Both the position numbers and the translations under genes were made by a program. DNA of 18,026 nucleotides from Rickettsiales bacterium (GTDB lineage: Bacteria > Pseudomonadota > Alphaproteobacteria > TMED109), in the NCBI GenBank assembly GCA_002689905.1, contig NZIN01000053.1:1-18026 (forward strand). The letters are read 5' to 3'. The notes under the pieces are model-generated. The model was not told the DNA's origin. It worked only from the letters and a program-made list of their open reading frames with translations, and searched no databases. Below are positions 8,083 through 15,682 of the stretch, piece by piece; positions within the stretch are counted from its first letter, which is position 1, and every line of letters starts with the position of its first letter.

Positions 8083-8499
8083 TTAATTCGTATTGGCCAT
8101 CTTACATATTATTCGCCATTCCTCGTTACTTACAGGAAGAACTGATAGCCTATTTTGTCTCAGCATTATAAAGTGAGTGAGACTTTTATTATCCCTAATA
8201 TCTTGTAAGCTTACACTTTTATTTAACGTTTTTAAAGCCTTTACAGTTACCATACCGAATTTTTTTTTTTTATCAGTAGGATCTGGCTCATATTCTTTTA
8301 TTATTTCTACTATCCCAACAATTTTTTTTTCTGTTACAGAATGATAAAAAAATCCTTTATCTCCTATTTTCATATTTTTCATATTATTAGAAGCTTGATA
8401 GTTTCTTACACCATCCCATCCTTCTCCTTTTTCACCTTTTTTTAGTTGATCCTGCCATGACCAACTTCCTGGTTCACTTTTAAAAAGCCAATAATTCAT
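8083..8499 (-). CDS. EVE domain-containing protein (PUA-like/YTH-related fold)
   Basis: A single-domain protein of 138 residues. It has the YWLFKSEP opening (3-10), WDGVRNYQASNNMK (28-41), GDKGFFYHS (47-54) and RQNRLSVLPV (114-123) typical of EVE domains (thymocyte nuclear protein 1 family). EVE domains belong to the PUA superfamily and are thought to bind modified bases in nucleic acid; the role of stand-alone bacterial copies is not settled. A strong AGAGGAG at 8504-8510 precedes the ATG by 4 nt. A run of 12 A on the coding strand (8260-8271) encodes four lysines (77-80), a possible slippage site. It sits between purT (91 bp upstream) and acs (33 bp downstream) on the same strand, with no obvious functional link to either. 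Confidence 0.93.
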   Translation of the reverse strand: MNYWLFKSEPGSWSWQDQLKKGEKGEGWDGVRNYQASNNMKNMKIGDKGFFYHSVTEKKIVGIVEIIKEYEPDPTDKKKKFGMVTVKALKTLNKSVSLQDIRDNKSLTHFIMLRQNRLSVLPVSNEEWRIICKMANTN

Positions 8500-8590
8500 T
8501 TCACTCCTCTTTAATAAGCAACTAGTTATAGATTATTATTTTATTGTAAAAATAAAATAGTTTCCAATGAAAGTTTTATTTAATGAAAAG

Positions 8591-9733
8591 TTATTTTTTT
8601 TGTATAGAAATAAAATTTCTTGCTTTTTGTCCACTAGCTCTATTGCTAGATAGTATAACTCCCAACCTTCTTGCATTCCATGCTTTCTTCTTTCCAAATA
8701 GTCGAATATCTACATCATCTAATTTTAATGCTTTCTCTATTCCAGTTAATTCATATTCAAAATCATTATCAGCAGAATTATTTACCTTTATAACAGTGCT
8801 ATAACCTTCTCTTAAAGTTAAAATTTTCGTTATAGGATACCCTAGAATCGCTCTAACATGGAGATCAAACTCAGATAAGTTTTGAGTGTACATTGTTACC
8901 ATTCCTGTATCATGTGGTCTAGGACTCAATTCGCTGAATATTACATCTTCTTTTTTAATAAAAAACTCTACTCCAAACAAACCCTCTCCTCCTAAATCTT
9001 CAGTAATTTTCTCTGCTATATCTTGAGCTTTTTTTAAAAGCCTTGGCTCCATTTTTTCTGGTTGCCAACTTTCTATGTAGTCTCCGTTCTCTTGTTTATG
9101 TCCTATAGGCGGACAAAAAACTGTTTTGAGATTTTTTTGTCTAATAGCTAAAAGTGTTATTTCAGTTTCAAAATTTATAAACTCCTCTATTATAACCTTT
9201 ATTCTATCTCCTCTCATATTGTTTTTTGCATTTTCCCATGCCAAAGATGCCTCTTTGATATCTTTGACCAGTGTTTGTCCTTTTCCTGAAGAGGACATTA
9301 CGGGTTTCACTATGCAGGGCAAACCTATTTCTTTTATTCCAACACTTAACTCATCTATATTATAAGCATATTTATATTTAGCTGTTTTAATATTTAAATC
9401 ATTTGCTCTGTCTCTTATAGCATCTCTATTCATAGTCAAATTAACTGCTCTTGCACTTGGCACAACAGTAACTCCTTTTTTTTCAATATTGAATAGTTCT
9501 TCAGTCCTTATAGCTTCTATTTCCGGAACTATAAAGTCTGGTTTTACATTTTCTACTACATCCAATAGTTTGTTTCCATCTAACATATCAAAAACAATAC
9601 AACTATCAGCTACTTGCATTGCCGGAGCATTAGTATATCTGTCGCAAGCAATTACTTCACAACCCATACGCTTGGCGCTAATTACAAACTCTTTTCCTAA
9701 CTCACCACTTCCTAACAATAAAATTTTTTTCAT
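8591..9733 (-). CDS. purT: Formate-dependent phosphoribosylglycinamide formyltransferase 2
   Basis: An ATP-grasp enzyme that formylates GAR with formate and ATP in de novo purine synthesis, as an alternative to the folate-dependent PurN. At 380 residues it is slightly shorter than E. coli PurT (392). The N-terminal domain has LLLGSGELGKE (5-15) and DRYTNAPAMQVADS (31-44), then IVPEIEAI (68-75) and the MNRDAIRDRA block. The ATP-grasp core shows VKPVMSSSGKGQT (142-154), GHKQENGDYIESWQP (211-225) and FSELSPRPHDTGMVT (266-280). These favour PurT over the related PurK. Its ATG is 62 bp from the divergent dapE start, so the AT-rich gap 9734-9795 must hold both promoters. Use of PurT implies intracellular formate is a one-carbon source here. 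Confidence 0.95.
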   Translation of the reverse strand: MKKILLLGSGELGKEFVISAKRMGCEVIACDRYTNAPAMQVADSCIVFDMLDGNKLLDVVENVKPDFIVPEIEAIRTEELFNIEKKGVTVVPSARAVNLTMNRDAIRDRANDLNIKTAKYKYAYNIDELSVGIKEIGLPCIVKPVMSSSGKGQTLVKDIKEASLAWENAKNNMRGDRIKVIIEEFINFETEITLLAIRQKNLKTVFCPPIGHKQENGDYIESWQPEKMEPRLLKKAQDIAEKITEDLGGEGLFGVEFFIKKEDVIFSELSPRPHDTGMVTMYTQNLSEFDLHVRAILGYPITKILTLREGYSTVIKVNNSADNDFEYELTGIEKALKLDDVDIRLFGKKKAWNARRLGVILSSNRASGQKARNFISIQKK

Positions 9734-9795
9734 TATAGCCTTTTTAATATATGTTATTATATTGTATTAAAAAATAAATTTAAATTAAAGTTATT

Positions 9796-10962
9796 ATGGC
9801 ATCTTTATCAGAAACTACATTATTTGCTCAAAAGTTAATTAATAAAAGATCAGTGACCCCCAAGGACGACGGAGCCATGGGAGTACTCAAAGAAAAATTA
9901 TCTAAAATAGGATTTTCCAATACTGATTTACCCTTTGGCTCCAAAAAGAATAATGATCTGATACAAAATTTATTTTCTGTAAAAAAAGGAGCTAAAAAGA
10001 AAAGTCCCGTACTTTGTTTTGCTGGACATACAGATGTAGTTCCAGAGGGAGAAATTGGTAAATGGAAACATGATCCTTTTTTGGGTAAAGTAACTCAGGG
10101 AAAGCTTCATGGTAGAGGAGCATCAGACATGAAAGGAGCAATAGCTGCTTGGGTAATGGCTTGTTCTAATGTAATAAAAAGCAAGAAACTAAATATTTCT
10201 TTAGCTATGTTAATCACTGGTGATGAAGAAGGAGTTGCAGTTAATGGCACAACCAAAGTGGTTGATTGGATTAAAAAAAAAAAAATTAAAATAAATCATT
10301 GTATAGTAGGAGAACCTACTAATCCAAATACTATGGGGGAAATGATAAAAATTGGACGAAGAGGCAGTTTATCATTTTCTATAGAAGCTATTGGAAAAAC
10401 TGGTCACGTTGCGTATCCTCACCTAGCCAAAAACCCTATTACAAGTCTATCTTATGTTTGCAATCGATTAAATAATCTAAATTTAAAGTTAAAAGCAAAA
10501 AATTTTCCAGAAACAAATTTAGAAATAACTTCAATAGACACTGGTAATACTGCAAGCAATGTTATTCCTAGCAAATGTAAAGCTTTTATAAATATTAGAT
10601 ATAACACCAGATATAATGAAAAAGTACTTTTAAAAAAAATAAAAAATATTTTTTCTAAGACACAATGCTCTTTTCGGATAAAGGTCATATCAAGCAATAA
10701 GCCTTTTTATACCAAACCAGATGGATTTTTGAAACTTTTAGAAAAGTCCATATATAAAATAACTAATAAGAGACCAATATTATCAACTACAGGTGGAACT
10801 TCTGATGCTAGATTTATAAAGGATATTTGTTCTGTTTATGAGTTTGGCTCTATAGGAAAAACTATGCATCAAATTGATGAACACATAAATATTAAAGACT
10901 TAGAACAGCTTCAAAAAATTTATGAAGAATTAATAATAACCTATGATAATTTAAACAGTTAA
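9796..10962 (+). CDS. dapE: Succinyl-diaminopimelate desuccinylase
   Basis: A di-zinc M20 peptidase-family enzyme of 388 residues that hydrolyses N-succinyl-LL-diaminopimelate in lysine and peptidoglycan synthesis. Zinc and catalytic residues are visible: His78 and Asp80 in GHTDVVPEG, Asp111 in GRGASDMKG, Glu144-Glu145 in TGDEEG, Glu173 in VGEPT and His358 in GKTMHQIDE. The dimerisation/lid domain begins around GRRGSLSFSIEAIGKTGHVAYPH (188-209). STTGGTSDARF near the C-terminus is the DapE hallmark that separates it from ArgE. A run of 13 A (10273-10285) encodes four consecutive lysines. The stop codon abuts the stop of truA on the other strand with no base between, a pairing with truA that also occurs in other alphaproteobacteria. 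The first residues lack a clear Shine-Dalgarno sequence. Confidence 0.96.
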   Translation: MASLSETTLFAQKLINKRSVTPKDDGAMGVLKEKLSKIGFSNTDLPFGSKKNNDLIQNLFSVKKGAKKKSPVLCFAGHTDVVPEGEIGKWKHDPFLGKVTQGKLHGRGASDMKGAIAAWVMACSNVIKSKKLNISLAMLITGDEEGVAVNGTTKVVDWIKKKKIKINHCIVGEPTNPNTMGEMIKIGRRGSLSFSIEAIGKTGHVAYPHLAKNPITSLSYVCNRLNNLNLKLKAKNFPETNLEITSIDTGNTASNVIPSKCKAFINIRYNTRYNEKVLLKKIKNIFSKTQCSFRIKVISSNKPFYTKPDGFLKLLEKSIYKITNKRPILSTTGGTSDARFIKDICSVYEFGSIGKTMHQIDEHINIKDLEQLQKIYEELIITYDNLNS

Positions 10963-11715
10963 TTATGTGTAGCTTACCTTTTTTAAAGTTAACCCCTTAG
11001 CTGGTGCAGTTATTCCTGCTAGTGATCTCTTTTTATTTTTTAAGATTTTCCTAAATGTTTCGGGTGTTAAAAGTCCTGTACCAACATCTTTTAGTGTGCC
11101 TGCCATTATTCTTACTTGGTTATATAAAAATGATCGTGCCGTAAACTGTATTGTAATAATATTTTTATTTTTTTTAATAAAAACTTTTTCCATTGTTCTA
11201 ATAGGAGAAGATGCTTGGCAGCCTGAAGCTCTAAATGAAGAAAAGTCATGCCTGCCTTCAAGAAAGCTAGCTGCTTTCTTCATATTTAATACATCTAGTT
11301 TCTTAGTTACCCACCAAGTGTTTTTAGAATTAATAGGGCTTCTATATTCTTTATTGAAAATTTTGTAATTATACACTTTTTTTTTTGCAGAGAATCTAGC
11401 ATTAAATTCTCCTGACACTCTAGATACTCTTTTTATACTAATACATGTACCATGCTTTTCCTTTGAAATATAAAAATTTAAACCTAATAAGATGTTTTTT
11501 AAATTTAGGTTTTTACTAATATCTAAATGAGCTATTTGGTTTTCTGCATGTACGCCGGTATCGGTTCTTCCAGCGACAACTAAACTAACATTTTCTTGTA
11601 AAAGTTTTTTTGCTGCTTTTTCTATAGTTTCTTGTATTGAATGACCTTTTTTTTGCTTTTGCCATCCAATAAAATTTGCGCCATCATATTCTATAGTTAG
11701 TTTAAACCTTGTCAT
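10963..11715 (-). CDS. truA: tRNA pseudouridine(38-40) synthase
   Basis: Isomerises uridines 38-40 in the anticodon stem-loop of many tRNAs. Its 250 residues are normal for the family. The catalytic Asp52 is in AGRTDTGVHA (48-57), with YDGANFIGWQ (10-19) before it. Later come FSSFRASGCQASSP, the TARSFLYNQVRIMAGTLKDVGTG block and TAPAKGLTL at the C-terminus, all TruA-typical. The start codon lies inside the end of the upstream acyl-CoA synthetase gene (14 bp overlap, different frame), so translation is probably coupled and both are on one transcript. It is convergent with dapE with zero spacing. Confidence 0.97.
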   Translation of the reverse strand: MTRFKLTIEYDGANFIGWQKQKKGHSIQETIEKAAKKLLQENVSLVVAGRTDTGVHAENQIAHLDISKNLNLKNILLGLNFYISKEKHGTCISIKRVSRVSGEFNARFSAKKKVYNYKIFNKEYRSPINSKNTWWVTKKLDVLNMKKAASFLEGRHDFSSFRASGCQASSPIRTMEKVFIKKNKNIITIQFTARSFLYNQVRIMAGTLKDVGTGLLTPETFRKILKNKKRSLAGITAPAKGLTLKKVSYT

Positions 11716-13315
11716 GGTTTTTTTTAATCATTTTTCTTAAGTTATATTTTTGTATTTTACCAGTAGATGTTCTAGGTAAAGATTCAAAAATTATCTTTTT
11801 TGGAACCTTAAAGCTTGCAAGATATTTTTTACAAAACTTTATAATATCTTCTTCGTTTAAATCACCTTTTTTCTTCTCAATAAAAGCGCAAGGGACTTCT
11901 CCCCATTTTTTATCCTTAATGCCAATTACAGCACAATCTTTAACATTTACATTCTTTATTAAAATTTTTTCTATCTCTATAGAAGAAATATTTTCTCCTC
12001 CAGAAATAATTATATCTTTGGACCTATCTTTTAATTCAATATATCCATCTTTATGCATGACAGCTAAATCACCCGTATGAAACCAACCCTTATTAAAAGC
12101 AGACTTATTAGCTTCATTATTATTCAAGTAGCCTTTCATAATAATGTTTCCTCTAAAAAAAACTTCTCCTAATGTTTTTCCATCTCTTTTTACAGGCTTC
12201 ATTTTTTTTGTATCAAAAACGTCTAAAAATTCTAATGATGGATAATTAACTCCTTGCCTAGATTTTAAATTCGCTCTTTTTTTAGTAGAATTAATTTTAT
12301 TCCATTCAGGATTCCATTCACATATAACTGCTGGTCCGTAGCTTTCCGTTAAACCATAGACATGTGTTACACTAAATCCAATCTTTTCAATGCCTTCTAA
12401 AACATTAGGTGGTGGTGGAGAAGCTGCAGTCATAATATTAATAATTCTATTATTTTTCTTTAATTTTTTATTATCTATTATCATTTGTAAAACTACTGGC
12501 GCACCACATAAATGAGTTACATTATTTTTATCTACTAGATTTATTATATCTTTTCCAGTGAATTTATTAGTACATACTTGCGTTCCCGCAAGTGCTACAA
12601 TAGTCCATGGAAAACACCATCCATTGCAATGAAACATAGGTAAAGTCCAGAGATAAACAGGATGGTACCCCATTTTCCAAACCATTTGATTGTTTAAACA
12701 CATCAGATGAGCACCTCTATGATGGTATAATACGCCCTTTGGATTTCCAGTAGTTCCAGAAGTATAATTTAAAGTTACAGAGTCCCATTCATCTTGAGGG
12801 TAATAATTTTTAGTTTCATTAATTCTTTTTATCGGAGTCTTATTTAAAAAACTCTCATAGTTAATTATACCTCTAAAATTCACTTTTTTAGAGTCCTCTA
12901 CTAGAATAAGTTTTACTTTAATTTTCTTTGAAAAGTTTTTTATCAAACCAATATAATCTTCATGAAAGATTAATACTTTTGACTTGCTATGTTTTAAAAT
13001 AAATTCAATGCTTCTTTGTTCTAACCTTGTATTTAATGAGTTAAGAATTGCACCACTCATAGGTATACCAAAATGAGCTTCAATCATTTCTGGAACATTG
13101 GGTAATAATACACTTACAACTTCACCTTTTCGAATATTTATGTATTTAATAGCAGCTGCTAGCTTTATACATTTTTGGTATAGCTCTTCATACGTAGCAT
13201 TTCTTTTTCCATATATCCAAGCTAGACGATCAGGAAAGACCTCTTTAGTTCTATAAAGAAAAGTTAAAGGAGTTAAAGGAATATGGTTTGCTTTATTTTT
13301 ATATAGTACCTTCAT
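11702..13315 (-). CDS. AMP-dependent acyl-CoA synthetase (fatty-acyl/DmdB-like branch)
   Basis: An ANL-superfamily ligase of 537 residues that activates a carboxylate as acyl-AMP and passes it to CoA. Key motifs are TSGTTGNPKGVLYHHRG (185-201), LWTLPMFHCNGWCFPW (222-237), HVYGLTESYGP (318-328), GWFHTGDLA, KDRSKDIIISGGENISS and the C-terminal RTSTGKIQK with catalytic Lys520. The YHHRG and MFHCNGWCFPW strings are typical of the medium/long-chain branch that includes plant AAE enzymes and bacterial DmdB (3-methylmercaptopropionate-CoA ligase). Substrate specificity cannot be read from these motifs; a fatty acid, a branched acid or a DMSP-derived acid are all possible. The ATG lies 19 bp downstream of the tRNA-Arg 3' end, with no Shine-Dalgarno sequence, which suggests the mRNA 5' end comes from tRNA processing. 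It overlaps truA by 14 bp. Confidence 0.9.
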   Translation of the reverse strand: MKVLYKNKANHIPLTPLTFLYRTKEVFPDRLAWIYGKRNATYEELYQKCIKLAAAIKYINIRKGEVVSVLLPNVPEMIEAHFGIPMSGAILNSLNTRLEQRSIEFILKHSKSKVLIFHEDYIGLIKNFSKKIKVKLILVEDSKKVNFRGIINYESFLNKTPIKRINETKNYYPQDEWDSVTLNYTSGTTGNPKGVLYHHRGAHLMCLNNQMVWKMGYHPVYLWTLPMFHCNGWCFPWTIVALAGTQVCTNKFTGKDIINLVDKNNVTHLCGAPVVLQMIIDNKKLKKNNRIINIMTAASPPPPNVLEGIEKIGFSVTHVYGLTESYGPAVICEWNPEWNKINSTKKRANLKSRQGVNYPSLEFLDVFDTKKMKPVKRDGKTLGEVFFRGNIIMKGYLNNNEANKSAFNKGWFHTGDLAVMHKDGYIELKDRSKDIIISGGENISSIEIEKILIKNVNVKDCAVIGIKDKKWGEVPCAFIEKKKGDLNEEDIIKFCKKYLASFKVPKKIIFESLPRTSTGKIQKYNLRKMIKKNHDKV

Positions 13316-13334
13316 AAAATTATATCAAAATATA

Positions 13335-13410
13335 TGGCGCCCCCGAGAGGATTCGAACCCCTAAATCATGATCCGTAGTCATGTGGTTTATCCAGTTAGC
13401 CTACAGGGGC
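13335..13410 (-). tRNA. tRNA-Arg (anticodon ACG)
   Basis: Read on the minus strand, the acceptor GCCCCTG (13410 inward) pairs with CGGGGGC, followed by discriminator G and an encoded CCA (13337-13335). The anticodon stem CATGA/TCATG closes a 7-base loop CTACGGA with U33 and anticodon ACG, which reads CGN arginine codons after A34-to-inosine editing by TadA. The T arm is AGGGG-TTCGAAT-CCTCT, with one G-U pair. The D stem has a C12-A23 mismatch between two G-C pairs and a U-A pair. The length is 76 nt including CCA. The acyl-CoA synthetase gene starts 19 bp downstream. Confidence 0.97.
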
Positions 13411-13423
13411 TAAATTATTATTT

Positions 13424-13452
13424 ATTATTAAGAGATAACAGAAAATTGTAAA
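13424..13452 (-). promoter_or_regulatory. Probable sigma-70 promoter for tRNA-Arg
   Basis: On the minus strand TTTACA (13452-13447) is followed after 17 nt by AATAAT (13429-13424), which ends 13 nt before the tRNA 5' end. The spacing suits a short tRNA leader. The region is AT-rich, so chance matches are likely; the position upstream of a tRNA is the main support. The -35 element overlaps the edge of the inverted repeats at 13451-13479. Confidence 0.4.
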
Positions 13453-13479
13453 CATTTAAAATGTTGTATTTTTACAACA
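13451..13479. repeat. Two overlapping inverted repeats in the tRNA-Arg/lipoprotein divergent gap
   Basis: AACATT (13451-13456) and AATGTT (13460-13465) form a 6-bp inverted repeat with a 3-nt centre. TGTTGTA (13462-13468) and TACAACA (13473-13479) form a 7-bp inverted repeat with a 4-nt centre. They share 13462-13465, so only one stem can form at a time in RNA. Each could also be an operator half-site pair. No T-tract follows to make a terminator. Confidence 0.5.
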
Positions 13480-13565
13480 CAATTATATTCAATTTTTTTT
13501 TAGTCTTGCTAATAGTTGATTTATTAAGCTGGTTTAGTATTATGTTTTATTTAAGGATTAAAATT

Positions 13566-14837
13566 ATGTTTAAGAGTTATTTTAGATTATCTTCAATTTA
13601 TATAGTATTAACTGTTTTAGTTGGTTGTTCTTATAATGATTTGACTGACCTCTGGCCTTCTGAAAGTGGAAACGAGGAAGAAATAGTTATTAGGGAAATT
13701 GCAACTGATTCTTTTGATCCTGAAGACACAGAAGAAGTGACCTTAACAAAAGTAGATGAAAACGATAACACAGAATCAGTTCAGGAAATTACTATATTGG
13801 ACAATGAAGAAGACTTTAACTCAGAATCACAATCAATTGATACTTTATTAGAAACAAGCAATGATAATGATAATATTGATGAAGCTCAATCTATCACCAA
13901 TAATAATGGGAAAAACGCTTCTGCTGTTTTTACTTATGTTGGACAGAGAATTATAGAAATGGAAGATGAATATAACAGGCTAAATACAGATATAAGACAA
14001 GGCGAGGAAAACTTTCAAGACCTTCGTTTAAATGGTATTAAAAGTGCTCAAAACTATCACTCTATTGTTGCGGCAATAGCTGCAAGATTACAAATTGGAA
14101 CTACACCGGGTAACCCAATTTTGTTAAGTCAATATGAAAATGCTCAAACTGAGCTAGCAGATGTAGGTGTGCAGGGACAAAGTTTAGTTGAAGTTGGAAA
14201 CCAAATTGCACTTTTTTCTACTAGAGTTTCCTATCTCTTAGAACAAGCAAGGTCAGCAAAAAAATTAAGAGGTGCTGTTGATCAAGATCATAGAAATTTA
14301 TCATCTTTTGAAGATGCTTTAAAAAGAAGAAGCGTTGATGTATTAAGAATTCTACAGGACTTGAACGAAACAGTTAGAAGAAGAGATATTTTTTTAGCAG
14401 CAGAAAGAAGAAGGTTAACACAATTAGCTAATGCTATTTCTATAGGTGAGTCTACAGGTTTAGGACTTGGAACCATAAATTCACTTCCCGCTGTTAATAG
14501 CGATAATGCAGATGAAAGAAGAACTGATAATAATGTTTCACCAAACCCTATAGCAATTTTTAGAATTGATGAACAAGAGAATTACGAGCAAAACCTATAT
14601 GGAGCTATTAGTGCTACTTTAGATAAATCCCCAAAATCAAAATTCACTTTTGTTGCAGTTAGCTCTTCGGCAGGTAACGCTAGTGAGCAAGCGGAAAGAG
14701 CTGCCAACGTAAGAGAAGATGTAAGCAAAGTAATTAGTTCTTTAGTTTCAATGGGTATGCCAGTTGATAGGGTTTCAGTCAGCACTATGTCAGTAGCTAA
14801 TGTTGAGAATACTGAAATACGACTATATGCTGATTGA
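13566..14837 (+). CDS. Alphaproteobacterial lipoprotein with coiled-coil middle and OmpA-like C-terminal domain
   Basis: I place the start at the ATG 13566, which has AAGGA at 13553-13557 (8 nt spacing) and directly opens a lipoprotein signal peptide: MFKSYFR, a hydrophobic stretch, then LVGC with lipidated Cys21. The frame is open upstream to 13461, but that extension would bury the signal. The mature protein (423 residues in all) has an acidic, probably disordered segment (about 30-115). A helical, coiled-coil-prone region (about 120-295) follows, with YHSIVAAIAARLQIGTTPGNP (164-184). The C-terminal domain (about 328-423) contains PNPIAIFRID, TFVAVSSSAGNASEQAERAANV and VDRVSVSTMSV, ending EIRLYAD. 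I recall this layout from uncharacterised alphaproteobacterial proteins; the tail resembles OmpA-like peptidoglycan-associated folds. It is probably anchored in the outer membrane, facing the periplasm. Function is unknown. Confidence 0.85.
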   Translation: MFKSYFRLSSIYIVLTVLVGCSYNDLTDLWPSESGNEEEIVIREIATDSFDPEDTEEVTLTKVDENDNTESVQEITILDNEEDFNSESQSIDTLLETSNDNDNIDEAQSITNNNGKNASAVFTYVGQRIIEMEDEYNRLNTDIRQGEENFQDLRLNGIKSAQNYHSIVAAIAARLQIGTTPGNPILLSQYENAQTELADVGVQGQSLVEVGNQIALFSTRVSYLLEQARSAKKLRGAVDQDHRNLSSFEDALKRRSVDVLRILQDLNETVRRRDIFLAAERRRLTQLANAISIGESTGLGLGTINSLPAVNSDNADERRTDNNVSPNPIAIFRIDEQENYEQNLYGAISATLDKSPKSKFTFVAVSSSAGNASEQAERAANVREDVSKVISSLVSMGMPVDRVSVSTMSVANVENTEIRLYAD

Positions 14838-14838
14838 T

Positions 14839-15681
14839 TTATTTTAATTTAAAATTATCAATTAATCTTACCTTACCTAATTTTATAGCTATAAATACTC
14901 TAGTATCTCTTTTATAATTAATTTTTATAGGTGTTTCTAGATTATTTGCTTCTCTTACTTCAAGATACTCAATATTTTCCACACCATTTTTTTTTAACTC
15001 TTTTTTTATTCTTGTTATTATTTCTTTCGAGTAAAGAGCCGTCCCTCCGTAAGGTTTATTTATTTTTTGAAATATTCTTCTTGCAATTTTCAAATGAGAT
15101 TCAGAAAGTAATTTATTTCTCGAGGAAAAAGCAAGGCCATATTTATCTCTTACGGTAGGAATACTAATAATTTTAATATCAAGATTTAGATCTCTAACTA
15201 TTTTTTTAATTATAAATAATTGTTGAAAATCTTTTTCTCCAAAAACTGCTAAATCTGGTTTTACTATCAAAAATAATTTTAGCACTACAGTTGCAACTCC
15301 AGAGAAATGATTTTTCCTATATTTTCCGCACAATATATTACTATAAACTATTTCGTTCAAGTAAGTACCGAAATCATCAGGATATATTTGCTCTTTTTTA
15401 GGGATAAAAATAATATCTACTTTATATTTTTTAAGTAGTTCTATGTCTTCTTTTTCTTTTGAAGGGTATTTCGTTAAATCGTTTTTATTGTTGAATTGTT
15501 TAGGATTTACAAAAATTGATACTACAGTAAAACAATTTATTTTTTGCGATTTATTTATTAATGCTATATGCCCTTTGTGCAAACATCCCATAGTTGGAAC
15601 AAGTGCCACTCGTTTTTTTCCTGAACTATTAATTAGATTTTTTTTTAAAGCCTTTAAACTTCTAGCAATAATAGTGTGCAC
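14839..15681 (-). CDS. panC: Pantoate--beta-alanine ligase (pantothenate synthetase)
   Basis: Condenses pantoate with beta-alanine using ATP to make pantothenate, the CoA precursor. I choose the GTG at 15681-15679: AAAAGGA (15697-15691) lies 9 nt upstream, and it gives 280 residues with the VPTMG motif at the usual distance from the N-terminus. The frame remains open upstream to a TTG at 15738, but that would run into ggt. Motifs are PTMGCLHKGH (29-38, with the two HxGH-type histidines 35 and 38), FVNPKQFN, YPDDFGTYL, KNHFSGVATVVLKLF, FGEKDFQQL and LAFSSRNKLLS, all PanC signatures. panB is not nearby. It is convergent with the lipoprotein (1 bp gap) and divergent from ggt with 1 bp between start codons. 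Confidence 0.95.
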   Translation of the reverse strand: MHTIIARSLKALKKNLINSSGKKRVALVPTMGCLHKGHIALINKSQKINCFTVVSIFVNPKQFNNKNDLTKYPSKEKEDIELLKKYKVDIIFIPKKEQIYPDDFGTYLNEIVYSNILCGKYRKNHFSGVATVVLKLFLIVKPDLAVFGEKDFQQLFIIKKIVRDLNLDIKIISIPTVRDKYGLAFSSRNKLLSESHLKIARRIFQKINKPYGGTALYSKEIITRIKKELKKNGVENIEYLEVREANNLETPIKINYKRDTRVFIAIKLGKVRLIDNFKLK

Positions 15682-15682
15682 A

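Noticed and set aside
8537..8559. 9-bp inverted repeat TATTTTATT/AATAAAATA between the EVE gene and purT, considered as a terminator
   Set aside because: The stem is made only of A and T, no T tract follows on the minus strand, and such repeats are expected by chance at this base composition.
13461..13565. N-terminal extension of the lipoprotein frame with another hydrophobic stretch
   Set aside because: The ATG at 13566 has an AAGGA at good spacing and directly begins a lipoprotein signal peptide; the extension would bury the lipobox and overlaps the inverted repeats.
15443..15682. 80-residue N-terminal extension of Ggt
   Set aside because: It is antisense to the conserved PTMGCLHKGH part of panC and is not Ggt-like; ATG 15683 gives normal length and a signal-like segment.
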